64,000 bases of DNA from Rhizobium leguminosarum (GTDB lineage Bacteria; Pseudomonadota; Alphaproteobacteria; Rhizobiales; Rhizobiaceae), in contig NZ_CP025014.1 in NCBI RefSeq assembly GCF_002953715.1, positions 186,001-250,000 of the forward strand, in the 5' to 3' direction. The position numbers and the translations under genes were made by a program. The notes under the pieces were generated by a model. It was not told the DNA's origin. It saw only the letters and a list, made by a program, of their open reading frames with translations, and ran no database searches. Positions 52,912-63,070 of this stretch are shown here, one piece after another; the stretch's first letter is position 1, and every line of letters begins with the position of its first letter.

Positions 52912-53216
52912 TCCCAGAATGTCTCTGCCGCGAGCCTTCTTGTTATTCGAGCCGTCAAGGGCATCGAGCCATTGACGGCTATTCTGGTGCCATACGGAGA
53001 GGGAAAGTCTGCTCAGTCGATCCGAGGGTGCCATGGCGGCATAAAGGCCTCAAGCACTTCGTGGTTCCCCCAATTTTGCCTCCGCTGCGGCTCCCTCCGC
53101 TCCGACAAAACCGGCACCCCCACTTGCCGGCTCCGCCGGTCGCTGACGCGATCCTTGACCCCTCCATCCCACCATGACCGGAGCGCTCGTCTTTCACAAC
53201 AGTCAAGGAGACGACA

Positions 53217-53384
53217 ATGACCACTTGCATCGACGAAGTCATCGAAGTGCTGCGCGCAGAGCTTAGAAACGCTGACCCCGCCGAGCGTCCACAGATCGAG
53301 AACGAACTCGAGCTGGCGCTGGCCGAACGCGAGGTGATCTGGGCCGAACAGGACGGCCGCGCGAGCTCTGAGCCTCCGTTCTGA
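53217..53384 (+). CDS. 55-residue acidic protein
   Basis: A small frame starting MTTCIDEVIEVLRAELRN with AAGGAG six bases before the ATG. It is acidic and helical, with a coiled-coil look (IENELELALAEREVIWAE). It lies between DUF736 and traA and probably belongs to the same mobile-element remnant. No family recognised. Confidence 0.6.
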   Translation: MTTCIDEVIEVLRAELRNADPAERPQIENELELALAEREVIWAEQDGRASSEPPF

Positions 53385-54189
53385 CGGGGGCTTATCGCCG
53401 TATCCGTAAGCCTGGCTGGCCGGATCGACCGGCTGCCGGGCTGTCAGGGATTTCGCCCCTCGACAGTTCCGCAGGCTCGCGCCTGATAGGGTCGCGGCCC
53501 CTTCTGTCCGCCGATCTCTTCTCCTCTGACGTCCTGTGTCATCAACGAAGGAGGTCGCATTCTGACAACCGATGTGAACCTGATGCTATATACCAAGCTT
53601 GCCTGCTTCGGCTCGTCGTCCTCTCAAACCGCTTCGGCCGGGCGATGACCTTTTACAAGAGCTTCACGATCGGCTGGCCGAGGGAGCAAGGTCATCATGG
53701 AATTGGAACGAAGCGTTTTCGCGAGAGCCGGCGAGACTTGCGCAGCTGCCCCACTCCTGGCGCTTCTCATCCAGACCGCATCCACCCGGGCCTGCTCGAC
53801 TGTCGATTTGCCGATCCAATTGGATTTGCGGTTAGACTAACGCAGAACCATCAGTATCTCCTTGCTTGACGTAGTCGGCCCGTGCGTAGCGACGACCTAT
53901 GACCCAGCGTGATGATCTGGTCGACCCAATGTTATCGACTAGGCAGTGATGCGGCCCGATCAGCAGTCGGCGCGCAAGCTGACGCGCCGGCTTTCCCGCG
54001 TTCGACCGTTTCGGTTGCTCAGCTTAGATGGTGCGAGAAGCCTTCACCCTGGCCATGGAAGACCTCACACGCCTACTGTTCCTTTTGTTTTCGATGAGCG
54101 ATGCCAGCCAACATACTAACTAGAATAACATAGTAAAATGCGCTAGCGTGCGGCGGCAAAAGCGGCATCGGCCCTTCGGTCCGATCGGT
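53385..54189. other. Gene-poor stretch upstream of traA
   Basis: About 0.8 kb without an acceptable gene. Short frames on the plus strand around 53.6 kb (for example LLQELHDRLAEGARSSWNW) look coding-like and may be eroded plasmid genes. AAGGAGGTC at 53550 stands without a clear start codon after it. An intact divergent traCDG set, usual beside traA, is absent. Confidence 0.45.
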
Positions 54190-54225
54190 TTGAGGGCGCA
54201 ATATACGTCGCTGTCGCGACGTGCT
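54190..54225 (+). other. oriT-like site
   Basis: AGGGCGCAATATACGTCG (54193-54210) is followed by a 6-base inverted repeat ACGTCG / CGACGT with 6 bases between. The complement reads GTATATTGCGCCCT, close to the nick region of RSF1010 and Ti/rhizobial oriT sites as I remember them. It sits 21 bases upstream of the relaxase start, the usual place in rhizobial plasmids. Confidence 0.6.
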
Positions 54226-54245
54226 CGGATGATCAGGAGACGGCA

Positions 54246-57200
54246 GTGGCGATCATGTTCGTCAGAGCGCAGGTGATCAGCAGGGGAGCAGGACGCAGCA
54301 TCGTCTCGGCCGCCGCCTATCGTCATCGCACCCGGATGATGGACGAACAGGCCGGTACGTCCTTCAGCTACAGGGGCGGGGCCTCCGAACTCGTTCATGA
54401 GGAACTGGCCCTGCCGGACCAGATGCCGACCTGGCTGCGGACGGCGATCGACGGCCGTTCCGTTGCCGGCGCCAGCGAGGCGCTCTGGAATGCGGTCGAC
54501 GCCTTTGAGAAACGGGCAGACGCGCAGCTGGCGCGTGAGCTTATCATCGCGCTGCCGGAGGAACTGACGCGGGCCGAGAACATCGCGCTGGTGCGCGAAT
54601 TCGTGCGAGACAATCTCACGTCGAATGGAATGGTCGCGGATTGGGTTTATCACGACAGGGACGGCAACCCGCATATCCATCTGATGACCACGCTGAGACC
54701 GCTGACGGAGGAGGGGTTCGGGCAGAAGAAGGTAGCGGTGACCGGCGACGATGGCGCTCCGTTGCGGGTCGTTACGCCGGACCGCCCAAAGGGCAGGATC
54801 GTCTACAGGCTCTGGGCCGGCGATAAGGAAACCATGAAAGCGTGGAAGATCGCCTGGGCGGAGACGGCCAACCGACATCTGGCGCTTGCCGGCCACGAGA
54901 TCCGGCTCGACGGTCGCTCCTATGCCGAACAGGGCCTTGATGGCATCGCGCAAACACATCTCGGTCCCGAGAAGGCGGCGTTGGTCCGTAAGGGCAGGGA
55001 GCTTCATTTTGCGCCGGCCGATCTTGCCCGGCGCCAGCATATGGCCGACCGACTGCTTGCCGATCCTGCGCTCCTGCTGAAGCAGTTGAGCAACGAACGT
55101 TCGACCTTCGATGAGCGCGATATCGCCAAGGCGCTGCATCGCATTGTCGACGATCCCGCCGTCTTCGCCAATATCCGCGCGCGGCTGATGGCCTCGGACG
55201 AGCTGGTCATGCTGAAGCCGCAGCAGATCGATGCCGAAACGGGCAAAGCGAGCGAACCCGCTGTCTTCACCACGCGCGCGATCCTTCGCATCGAATATGA
55301 TATGGCGCGGTCGGCGCAGCTTTTGGCGGAGCGCCGCGGATTTGCGGTTTCCGATCGGGTGGTGGCGGCCGCGATCAGAAACGTCGAGGCCCGGGATCCG
55401 GAAAAACCCTTCAAGCTAGATCCGGAGCAGGTGGACGCCGTCCGTCATGTCACCGGCGACAATGGCATTGCCGCCGTGGTCGGTCTTGCCGGCGCCGGCA
55501 AGTCGACCCTGCTTGCCGCCGCACGCGTAGCGTGGGAAAGCGATGGCCGCCGGGTGATCGGTGCTGCCCTTGCCGGCAAAGCCGCCGAAGGGCTGGAAGA
55601 CAGTTCTGGCATCAGGTCGCGAACACTCGCCTCCTGGGAACTCGCCTGGGCCAATGGACGCGAGTTGCTCGAACGAGGCAATGTGCTTGTTATCGACGAG
55701 GCTGGCATGGTGTCGTCGCAGCAGTTGGCCCGCGTCCTGAAAATTGCCGAGCAAGCGCAGGCGAAAGTCGTGCTGGTCGGCGATGCGATGCAGCTCCAAC
55801 CGATCCAGGCGGGTGCGGCGTTCCGGGCAATCACCGAACGCATCGGTTTTGCCGAACTTGCCGGCGTGCGCCGCCAGCGCCAACAATGGGCGCGCGAGGC
55901 GTCGCGGCTTTTTGCGCGCGGTGAGACGGAGAAAGGTCTCGATACCTATGCCCGACATGGTCATCTGATCGAGGCAGGGACGCGAGACGACATCATCGGA
56001 CGGATTGTTGGCGACTGGACGGAGGCGCGCCGACAGGCGCTCCAGAACTCAGCCGCGGAAGGCAATGACGGTCGTCTTCGCGGTGACGAGCTTCTCGTGC
56101 TCGCCCACACCAATCAGGACGTGAAGCGTCTGAACGAGGCGCTGCGATCGGTGATGACGGGCGAGGGCGCGCTGGGTGAGAGTGGCTCTTTCCAGACCGA
56201 ACGCGGCGCGCGGGAATTTGCCGTCGGCGACCGCATCATCTTCCTGGAGAATGCCCGCTTCCTCGAGCCACGTGCTCCCCGTCTCGGTCCGCAACATGTC
56301 AAGAACGGCATGCTCGGCACGGTCGTTTCCACCGGCGACAAACGTGCCGACACATTGCTGTCGGTCCGTCTCGACAATGGCCGTGATGTCGTCATCAGCG
56401 AGGACAGTTATCGCAATGTCGATCACGGCTATGCCGCGACCATCCACAAGTCTCAAGGGTCGACTGTCGAGCGAACCTTGGTGCTCGCCACCGGCATGAT
56501 GGACCAGCACCTGACCTATGTGTCGATGACCCGACATCGCGACCGCGCCGATCTCTATGCGGCAAAGGAAGACTTTGAGGCGAAGCCGGAATGGGGACGG
56601 AAGCCGCATGTCGAGCATGCCGCCGGCGTCACCGGCGCGCTCGTGGAGTCGGGACAAGCCAAGTTCCGGCCGAATGACGAGGATGCCGACGACAGCCCCT
56701 ATGCCGACGTCAAGACGGATGACGGAACTATCCATCGACTTTGGGGCGTCAGCTTGCCGAAGGCGTTGGAGGATGCCGGTGTCTCCGAGGGCGACACGGT
56801 GACCCTGCGCAAGGACGGAGTGGAGCGGGTGACGATCAAGGTTGCGACCGTCGACGAACAAACCGGCCAGAAGCGGTTCGAGGAACGTGAGGTCGAGCGG
56901 AATGTCTGGACCGCCAAGCAGATCGAAACCGCCGAAGAACGCCACGAGCGTATCGAGCAGGAAAGCCATCGGCCTGACCTGTTCAGGCAGTTGGTGGAGC
57001 GCCTGTCCCGCTCCGGCGCCAAGACGACGACGCTCGATTTTGAAAGCGAGGCGGGTTATCGCGCCCATGCCGACGACTTCGCGCGGCGCCGTGGTCTCGA
57101 TCATCTCTCTCTTGCCGCAGCCGGGGTGGAAGGAAGCCTTTCCCGGCGGTGGGCCGGGATTGCCGAGAGGCGCGAGCAACTGGCGAAGCTTTGGGAGCGG

Positions 57201-58883
57201 GCGGGCGTTGCGTTCGGCTTCACGATCGAGCGGGAACGGCAGGTCGCCTATAGCGAGGAACGGGCCGAAACGCAAACCGTCTTGGACGCAGACGTTGTTC
57301 GTGGACGATATCTGATCCCGCCCGTCACAGTCTTCGCCAGGAGCGTGGAGGAAGACGCGCGACTGGCTCAGCTTGCGTCGCCGGCCTGGAAGGAACGGGA
57401 GGCGATCCTGCGGCCGCTGTTGGAGACGATCTATCGTGACCCGGATGCAGCACTTGTCGCCCTGAACGCGCTTTCATCGGATACAAGCATCGAACCGCGC
57501 AGGCTTGCCGACGATCTTGCCAAAGCACCGGAGCGGCTCGGCCGCCTGCGCGGTTCCGATCTCATCGTCGACGGCCGTGCGGCACGCGACGAACGAAATG
57601 CCGCGATCGCCGTCTTGACGGACCTACTGCCGCTCGCCCGCGCCCATGCCACCGAGTTCCGTCGGAATGGCGAACGCTTCGATCTCCATGAGCAACAGCG
57701 CCGCACTCATATGTCATTGCCAATCCCGGCGCTCTCGAAGACGGCGATGGCACGTCTTACGGAGATCGAGGCGGTGCTCAAGCAGGGAGGGGACGATGCC
57801 TACAAGACGGCCTTCGCAATCGCCGTCGAGGACCGTGCCGTCGTGCAGGAGATCAAGGCCATCAGCGAGGCGCTGACAGCCCGCTTCGGTTGGAGCGCCT
57901 TCACACCCAAAACCGATACGGTTGCCGAACGCAACGTGATCGAGCGTATGCCGGAAGACCTCGCGAGCATCAGAGGCGAGAAGTTGACCCGGCTGTTCGA
58001 GGCGGTGAAGCGCTTTGCCGACGAGCAGCATCTTGTCGAGCGGCGGGATCGTTCGAAGATCGTCGCGGCGGCGAGTGCCGATCAGGGGATGGAGGCAGAC
58101 AAGGAGAGTGCCGCCGTGCTGCCCATGCTTGCCGCCGTCACCGAGTTCAAGACCCCTGTCGACGAGGAGGCGCGATCACGTGTGCTCTCAGATCCTCTTT
58201 ATCGCCAGCAGCGCGCCGCGCTGGCGACGGTGGCAAGCACGATCTGGCGCGATCCGGCCGGCGCCGTCGGCAAGATCGAAGAACTGCTTCAAAAGGGTTT
58301 TGCTGCCGAGCGCATCGCGGCCGCGGCGACCAACGATCCGTCCGCCTACGGCGCATTGCGCGGTTCCGATCGCCTAATGGACCGGCTGCTGGCTTCCGGC
58401 CGGGAACGGAGGGCGGCGGTGCAGGCCGTGCCTGAAGCCGGGGCTCGCCTGCGCGCGCTCGGTTCGGCCTATGTCAATGTGCTCGATGCCGAACGCCAGG
58501 TTGTTGCCGAGGAGCGACGGCGCATGGCAGTCGCCATTCCCGGCCTGTCGAAGGCGGCGGAAGACGTGCTCATGCGGCTGTCGGCCGAGGCGAGGATCAA
58601 CGGTCGCAAGCTGAGCGCATATGCCGCTTCTCTTGATCCGAGCATTCGCCGGGAGTTTGCCGCCGTCAGCACCGCGCTCGACGAGCGCTTTGGTCGCAAC
58701 GCCATCATTCGCGGCGAAAAGGACCTCATCAACCGTGTGCCACAAGCGCAGCACCGCGCCTTCGAGGCGATGCAGGAGAGGCTGAAAGTCCTGCAGCAGG
58801 CGGTCCGCAGGGAAAGCAGCGAGCAGATCATCTCGGAACGGCGCCAGTGGGCTGTCAACCGTGGGCGTGGCGTTGGTCTCTGA
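54246..58883 (+). CDS. traA: Ti-type conjugative relaxase TraA with BID-like repeats
   Basis: A 1545-residue MOBQ-type relaxase-helicase. It starts at a GTG after AGGAGA. The relaxase domain has the active-site Tyr in SAAAYRHRT (about 25) and the metal histidines in GNPHIHLMTT (143 and 145). The RecD-like helicase has Walker A GLAGAGKST (about 412) and Walker B VIDEAGM. The C-terminal third holds two similar helical repeats, about 1040-1180 (LASPAWKEREAILRPLL) and 1310-1470 (LSDPLYRQQRAALATVA), each with an ALRGSDRLMD-like end, matching BID domains that act as type IV secretion signals in alphaproteobacterial relaxases. No traF, B or H genes follow. Confidence 0.95.
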   Translation: MAIMFVRAQVISRGAGRSIVSAAAYRHRTRMMDEQAGTSFSYRGGASELVHEELALPDQMPTWLRTAIDGRSVAGASEALWNAVDAFEKRADAQLARELIIALPEELTRAENIALVREFVRDNLTSNGMVADWVYHDRDGNPHIHLMTTLRPLTEEGFGQKKVAVTGDDGAPLRVVTPDRPKGRIVYRLWAGDKETMKAWKIAWAETANRHLALAGHEIRLDGRSYAEQGLDGIAQTHLGPEKAALVRKGRELHFAPADLARRQHMADRLLADPALLLKQLSNERSTFDERDIAKALHRIVDDPAVFANIRARLMASDELVMLKPQQIDAETGKASEPAVFTTRAILRIEYDMARSAQLLAERRGFAVSDRVVAAAIRNVEARDPEKPFKLDPEQVDAVRHVTGDNGIAAVVGLAGAGKSTLLAAARVAWESDGRRVIGAALAGKAAEGLEDSSGIRSRTLASWELAWANGRELLERGNVLVIDEAGMVSSQQLARVLKIAEQAQAKVVLVGDAMQLQPIQAGAAFRAITERIGFAELAGVRRQRQQWAREASRLFARGETEKGLDTYARHGHLIEAGTRDDIIGRIVGDWTEARRQALQNSAAEGNDGRLRGDELLVLAHTNQDVKRLNEALRSVMTGEGALGESGSFQTERGAREFAVGDRIIFLENARFLEPRAPRLGPQHVKNGMLGTVVSTGDKRADTLLSVRLDNGRDVVISEDSYRNVDHGYAATIHKSQGSTVERTLVLATGMMDQHLTYVSMTRHRDRADLYAAKEDFEAKPEWGRKPHVEHAAGVTGALVESGQAKFRPNDEDADDSPYADVKTDDGTIHRLWGVSLPKALEDAGVSEGDTVTLRKDGVERVTIKVATVDEQTGQKRFEEREVERNVWTAKQIETAEERHERIEQESHRPDLFRQLVERLSRSGAKTTTLDFESEAGYRAHADDFARRRGLDHLSLAAAGVEGSLSRRWAGIAERREQLAKLWERAGVAFGFTIERERQVAYSEERAETQTVLDADVVRGRYLIPPVTVFARSVEEDARLAQLASPAWKEREAILRPLLETIYRDPDAALVALNALSSDTSIEPRRLADDLAKAPERLGRLRGSDLIVDGRAARDERNAAIAVLTDLLPLARAHATEFRRNGERFDLHEQQRRTHMSLPIPALSKTAMARLTEIEAVLKQGGDDAYKTAFAIAVEDRAVVQEIKAISEALTARFGWSAFTPKTDTVAERNVIERMPEDLASIRGEKLTRLFEAVKRFADEQHLVERRDRSKIVAAASADQGMEADKESAAVLPMLAAVTEFKTPVDEEARSRVLSDPLYRQQRAALATVASTIWRDPAGAVGKIEELLQKGFAAERIAAAATNDPSAYGALRGSDRLMDRLLASGRERRAAVQAVPEAGARLRALGSAYVNVLDAERQVVAEERRRMAVAIPGLSKAAEDVLMRLSAEARINGRKLSAYAASLDPSIRREFAAVSTALDERFGRNAIIRGEKDLINRVPQAQHRAFEAMQERLKVLQQAVRRESSEQIISERRQWAVNRGRGVGL

Positions 58884-59175
58884 CCAACCGAGGAGGGCTC
58901 CATAAGCTTAGTCGTGCTTCTTTTTTGCCTGTTCTTCTGAATCCGACGCAAGTCGAAAGCGCGATGGCAGTCAGATTGAGTCACGCCCTTAGGGCATTCG
59001 CTCCTGAGCTGCGAGCGGAGGTTGTCTGATTGATGAGTAAAACTGGACGCGCGGCGGTAAACAGCTTGATCTGCCGGTTCAGTTGAGCACTCCGTTCAGC
59101 CTGAAGCCTGTATCGTTGAAGTGCCAGTACCTCGGTTGTCGATTTCGCAGGAAATCTTGGAGAAGGACGGGGCGG
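58884..59175. other. Intergenic stretch after traA
   Basis: Nothing recognisable. No terminator with a T-run is obvious. Confidence 0.35.
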
Positions 59176-59253
59176 TCAATCGTCGTCACTCGGCGGCTGA
59201 AACGTCACCAGCCGGATGACGTTCAATATGATCTCGAATATCCGCTTGCGCAT
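59176..59253 (-). CDS. 25-residue putative small protein
   Basis: A short frame with a near-ideal AAGGAGA site seven bases before its ATG. It starts MRKRIFEIILNVIRLV and ends in PPSDDD: a basic head, one short hydrophobic helix and an acidic tail. It is divergent from the LysR gene. It could be a small membrane-bound peptide or a leader. Confidence 0.4.
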   Translation of the reverse strand: MRKRIFEIILNVIRLVTFQPPSDDD

Positions 59254-59342
59254 CGATATCTCTCCTTCACGATAATATGCCGCCTCTTGCCTCGCGCCTT
59301 CAAACGAGCTTATCGTCGGCCTCGAATGACTTGAGGTTATGG

Positions 59343-60233
59343 ATGAAACGCGGACGCCTGCCATTGACGGCCTTGCGCAGTTTCGAGGTCGCCGGCCGTC
59401 TCGAAAGCTTCACGCTGGCGGCGCAGGAGCTGTTCATCTCGCAGGCGGCGGTCAGCCGGCAGATCCGCGAGCTGGAGACGTTGCTGGGCGAGGCGCTCTT
59501 CGAGCGCCGCCATCGCGGTGTCCATCTGACCGCCTCGGGCAACAAGCTGCTAGCGATCTTGACGTTATCCTTCGACCGGATCGACGAATGCCTGGAAGAA
59601 ATCCGCAGCCGACCGGCGACAGCAGCGGTGACGATCAGCGTGGAACCTTCCTTCGCGGCGTGCTGGCTCGTTTCCCGCCTGCCGGAGTTTCGGGAACTGC
59701 ATCCCGAGATCGACGTGATGATCGACGCCGATTCGCGGCTCGTCGAGTTCCGCAGTGGTCAGGCCGAGATCGCCATCCGCCACAGCGCCAGCGTGACCGC
59801 CTGGCCGAGGACGGAGAGCGGGCATCTCGCCGATGTCAGGATGGTGCCGGTCGCAGCGCCTGCGCTGCTCAAGGCAGGGCCTGCGATCGACCGCCCGGAA
59901 GACATGCTCCGTCATACGCTGTTGCATGAGGAGACCCGCGACGTGTGGTTCCGCTGGTTCCAGACGGCAGGCATCGCCATGCCGGAAACCGCGCGGGGGC
60001 CGGTCTATGCCGATAGCGGGCTGGTCATGCAGGCCGTCCTGCGCGGACAGGGCATAGCGCTGATGGACGATATCTTCGCCGAGGAAGAGATCAGGGCGGG
60101 CCGATTGCTTCGCCTGTCCGATCTTGCCGTTGCCCACGGCGCCTACTGGCTGGTCGCACGCAGTTTCGAGCGGCTCGCCCCGCCTGCCTCACTCTTTGTT
60201 CGCTGGATCAGCTCCCGGATCGAAACCTTCTGA
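59343..60233 (+). CDS. LysR-family regulator, GcvA-like
   Basis: A 296-residue regulator starting MKRGRLPLTALRSFE; the upstream in-frame ATG at 59277 overlaps the promoter. The helix-turn-helix is FTLAAQELFISQAAVSRQI, followed by the LysR linker and an effector domain ending in LVARSFERLAPPASLFVRWI, typical of GcvA/AmpR-like members. The effector and targets are unknown. It is convergent with the next LysR gene. Confidence 0.9.
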   Translation: MKRGRLPLTALRSFEVAGRLESFTLAAQELFISQAAVSRQIRELETLLGEALFERRHRGVHLTASGNKLLAILTLSFDRIDECLEEIRSRPATAAVTISVEPSFAACWLVSRLPEFRELHPEIDVMIDADSRLVEFRSGQAEIAIRHSASVTAWPRTESGHLADVRMVPVAAPALLKAGPAIDRPEDMLRHTLLHEETRDVWFRWFQTAGIAMPETARGPVYADSGLVMQAVLRGQGIALMDDIFAEEEIRAGRLLRLSDLAVAHGAYWLVARSFERLAPPASLFVRWISSRIETF

Positions 60234-60269
60234 AGGCGGCCGATATCGGCAGAACTCGGCCAAGGCGGC

Positions 60270-61175
60270 CTATCGACCGTGACGCCCGACCTCGGTCAGC
60301 GCCGTGATGAAGGCCCGCAAACCCTGCGGCACGTGACGGTGGCCGGGATAATAGAGACAAAGGCCCGGAATGGCGGGACACCAGTCGTCAAGCACGGTGA
60401 CGAGCGCGCCGCTTTCGAGAAAAGGCCGGGCCGTGCGATCCGAGACATAGGCGATGCCGAGCCCGTTTGCCGCGGCCTGCGCCATCAGCTCGACATGGTC
60501 GAGCGTCAGCACGCCCGGAACGTCAACGGTAAGCTCGTGGCCGTGTTTTTCGAACTCCCAGCGGAAGAGTTTGCCGCTTGGCAGCCGGAAGCGGATGCAG
60601 GCGTGGGTCTTTAATGCGTCCGGTGTCTGCGGCGCCGGATGCGCTGCGAGATAGGCCGGCGAAGCGACGGCGACAAAGCGGGTGTCGCCGCCAAATTCCA
60701 CCGCGATCATATCGAGCGGCACCGCCTCGCGAAGCCTTATGCCGGCATCGAAACCGTCGGCAACGACATCGACGAGCCGATTGTCGGTAACGAGATCGAG
60801 CGACATGTCGGGATAGCGTGTGAGAAAGGTCGGGACGGCGGCATCGAGCAGCACCCGCGCGGCGATCTCGCTGGTATTGATCCGCAGCGTCCCGCTTGGG
60901 TGGCCGCGGAATTCGTTGACCTCCTCGAGCGCCAGATCAAAATCCCTGAACAGAGGCGTCAGACGGGTGACGAGGCGCTCGCCGGCTTCCGTCGCCGCGA
61001 CGCTGCGGGTCGTCCGGTGGAGAAGCCGAACTCCCATATTTGCTTCGAGCGAACGCATCATATGGCTGAGCGTCGAAGGCGACAGACCCAACTCATCGGC
61101 GGCCTTGCGGAAGCTGCGATGGTTGACGATGGCAGACAAGGCTCTCAGATCGGCAAGGGTCGGCCTGTAATTCAT
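60270..61175 (-). CDS. LysR-family regulator
   Basis: A 301-residue regulator. HTH: FRKAADELGLSPSTLSHMM, followed by LEANMGVRLLHRTTRSVAAT. The effector domain has the DAGIRLREAVPLDMIAV pattern common in LysR proteins that control nearby oxidoreductases. It is divergent from the frameshifted SDR gene with 108 bases between, so that gene is its likely target. Confidence 0.9.
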   Translation of the reverse strand: MNYRPTLADLRALSAIVNHRSFRKAADELGLSPSTLSHMMRSLEANMGVRLLHRTTRSVAATEAGERLVTRLTPLFRDFDLALEEVNEFRGHPSGTLRINTSEIAARVLLDAAVPTFLTRYPDMSLDLVTDNRLVDVVADGFDAGIRLREAVPLDMIAVEFGGDTRFVAVASPAYLAAHPAPQTPDALKTHACIRFRLPSGKLFRWEFEKHGHELTVDVPGVLTLDHVELMAQAAANGLGIAYVSDRTARPFLESGALVTVLDDWCPAIPGLCLYYPGHRHVPQGLRAFITALTEVGRHGR

Positions 61176-61283
61176 GGCTAAAGTTCACCAACTCATGCAG
61201 CATTCGACGGATGGAAGCAGGAATAGGCTCATCTATCTTTACCTTCAAGAGCACCGCAATCCCGCGGCATGAAAGGTAAGACA

Positions 61284-62113
61284 ATGGCAAAGACATGGAT
61301 GATAACAGGCGCCTCCTCCGGTTTCGGACGCATCATGACCGAAAAACTGCTGGCGCGCGGCGATCGCGTCGCGGCGACAGTGCGCAGGCCGGAAGCGCTC
61401 GACGATTTGAAGTCGCACTACGGCGAGAACCTCTGGATCGAGACGCTTGACGTCAGCAAAGCCGGGGCGGTGCGCCCGGTCGTCGACGCCGCCTTTCGAG
61501 CGATGGGCCGGATCGACGTCGTCGTCAGCAATGCCGGCTACGGCCTGTTCGGTGCTGCGGAGGAGGTCAGCGACGAACAGGTCCGCCATCAGATCGATAC
61601 CAACCTGATCGGCTCGATCCAGGTGATCCGGGCAGCGCTGCCGCATATGCGGGCGCAGGGCGGTGGCCGCATACTGCAGGTGTCTTCGGAAGGCGGACAG
61701 ATCGCCTATCCGAATTTCAGCCTCTACCATGCGACAAATGGGGCATCGAAGGCTTTATCGAAGCCGTTTCGCAGGAGGTTGCCCCCTTCGGCATTGAATT
61801 CATCATTGCCGAGCCAGGTCCGGCGCGGACCGATTTCGGGCGCGGCCTGGTGATGCCGCAGCCGATGAAGGCCTATGACGCGACGCCGGCCGGCGAAATC
61901 CGCCGCGCCATCGCCGACGGCACATTCGAAGCCAAGGGTGACCCCCTCAAAATGGCGCAGGCGATGATCGAGGCTGCCGAACAAATCCCTGCGCCGAAGC
62001 GGCTGGCGCTTGGCGCCGGCAGCTATGCCTCGATCCGCAAGGCGCTGGTCGAGCGGTTGGCTGAGCTCAACGCCTTCAAGGAGGTGACGATTTCCGCGGA
62101 TGTCGATGCCTGA
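61284..62113 (+). pseudogene. SDR-family oxidoreductase broken by a frameshift
   Basis: The first part (MAKTWMITGASSGFG, SNAGYG) is a normal classical SDR up to the catalytic Tyr in LYHAT near 61734. Then the frame changes. In the next frame the expected KWGIEGF, EFIIAEPGPARTDFG and a normal C-terminus ending VTISADVDA continue to 62113. One A is missing from the AAA run at 61736-61738. This removes the active-site Lys and the rest in frame. Either the gene is dead or the base is a sequencing error. The longer GC-normal reading across both frames suggests a recent event. Confidence 0.85.
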
Positions 62114-62231
62114 CCGCGACCAGCAAATGTCGCTACCGGCGCCGGCCGGGTCGATGTCAGCCGGCGCCGTATGTCCAATCCTGCAATTTGCGCTATACGC
62201 GCGGTTGGCTGCCCAGCTCTGAATTCGAGGG

Positions 62232-62564
62232 ATGATGATAACTGCGGAGACGAGCAGCGTCCCAGGGTTCGTCGCAGAACTCGTGAGGGCGGCGAATGAG
62301 GTCGACCGCCTGACCGCGAGCGAAATCGAGAGCTTGTTGCTTCGTGCGATGATCACGGTGCGCGATCTGCGCGAGCAAGCTGGCATCCCTGGAGGTGGTA
62401 CTGAACACGATGCAATCGTCCGCCTGGATATCGTCGCAAAAGGCGTCGTCACATTTTCCCAAGCGAATATCTCGGCAACCCTTCGCGAAGCGGCAGATAT
62501 GGTCCGGACTCTCTGGATCATCGTCGACAGCGGGACCGTTGTGACCTTGAAGCCGTCGCGGTGA
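62232..62564 (+). CDS. Hypothetical helical protein
   Basis: A 110-residue protein with GAGGG before MMITAETSSVPGF. It is mostly helical (FVAELVRAANEVDRL, LLLRAMITVRDLREQAG) and has no signal peptide. I do not recognise a family. It is followed by the convergent lipoprotein gene. Confidence 0.5.
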   Translation: MMITAETSSVPGFVAELVRAANEVDRLTASEIESLLLRAMITVRDLREQAGIPGGGTEHDAIVRLDIVAKGVVTFSQANISATLREAADMVRTLWIIVDSGTVVTLKPSR

Positions 62565-62716
62565 TCGGGTTCCGGTGCGATCCAGACTAGCAGCTTCTCG
62601 GGGGATGGGGCCGGCATTTGCGATGGACATGGGGCCCTTGCGATTGATCGTTATCCAAAGAGAGCACGGCGAAGATGCCCATGACGCGAGATCGGACGTC
62701 GAGCGCCACTCCTATC

Positions 62717-63070
62717 CTATTGCCCGCCCAGTTTCCAACTATCACCAGACGGGCAGACCACGCCGTTGAAGCGCGTCATGCCGTCAAGCGATTGCCGACT
62801 GGTTACAAAACCGCGACATCCGTCCGGCCCATCGTTACTGGCATCGATCTGTTCGATAATGCCCGCGCTTCCGGTCGATGGGTTGGCCCAAGCAAGCGCA
62901 GTTGCACCGACAGCACCGCGACCGACAGTATCTGCGATTACCGCCTGATCGGTCAAAGGCGTCTGGTGCTGAATTGCTGACTGGGCGATGGGCGTCTCAA
63001 GCGGCTCGATATGCGAGCATGCCGCCAAACCCGCTATGCCCATTGCCGAGATGAAATGCTTCGGATTCAT
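62717..63070 (-). CDS. Small lipoprotein, paralogue of the left-end one
   Basis: A 117-residue lipoprotein precursor starting MNPKHFISAMGIAGLAAC, with lipobox LAAC at residue 18. The mature part has LAWANPSTGSAGIIEQ and the same two-cysteine tail (GCRGF, VVCP) as the protein at 853-1224. It is probably an outer-membrane lipoprotein. The role is unknown. Confidence 0.75.
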   Translation of the reverse strand: MNPKHFISAMGIAGLAACSHIEPLETPIAQSAIQHQTPLTDQAVIADTVGRGAVGATALAWANPSTGSAGIIEQIDASNDGPDGCRGFVTSRQSLDGMTRFNGVVCPSGDSWKLGGQ

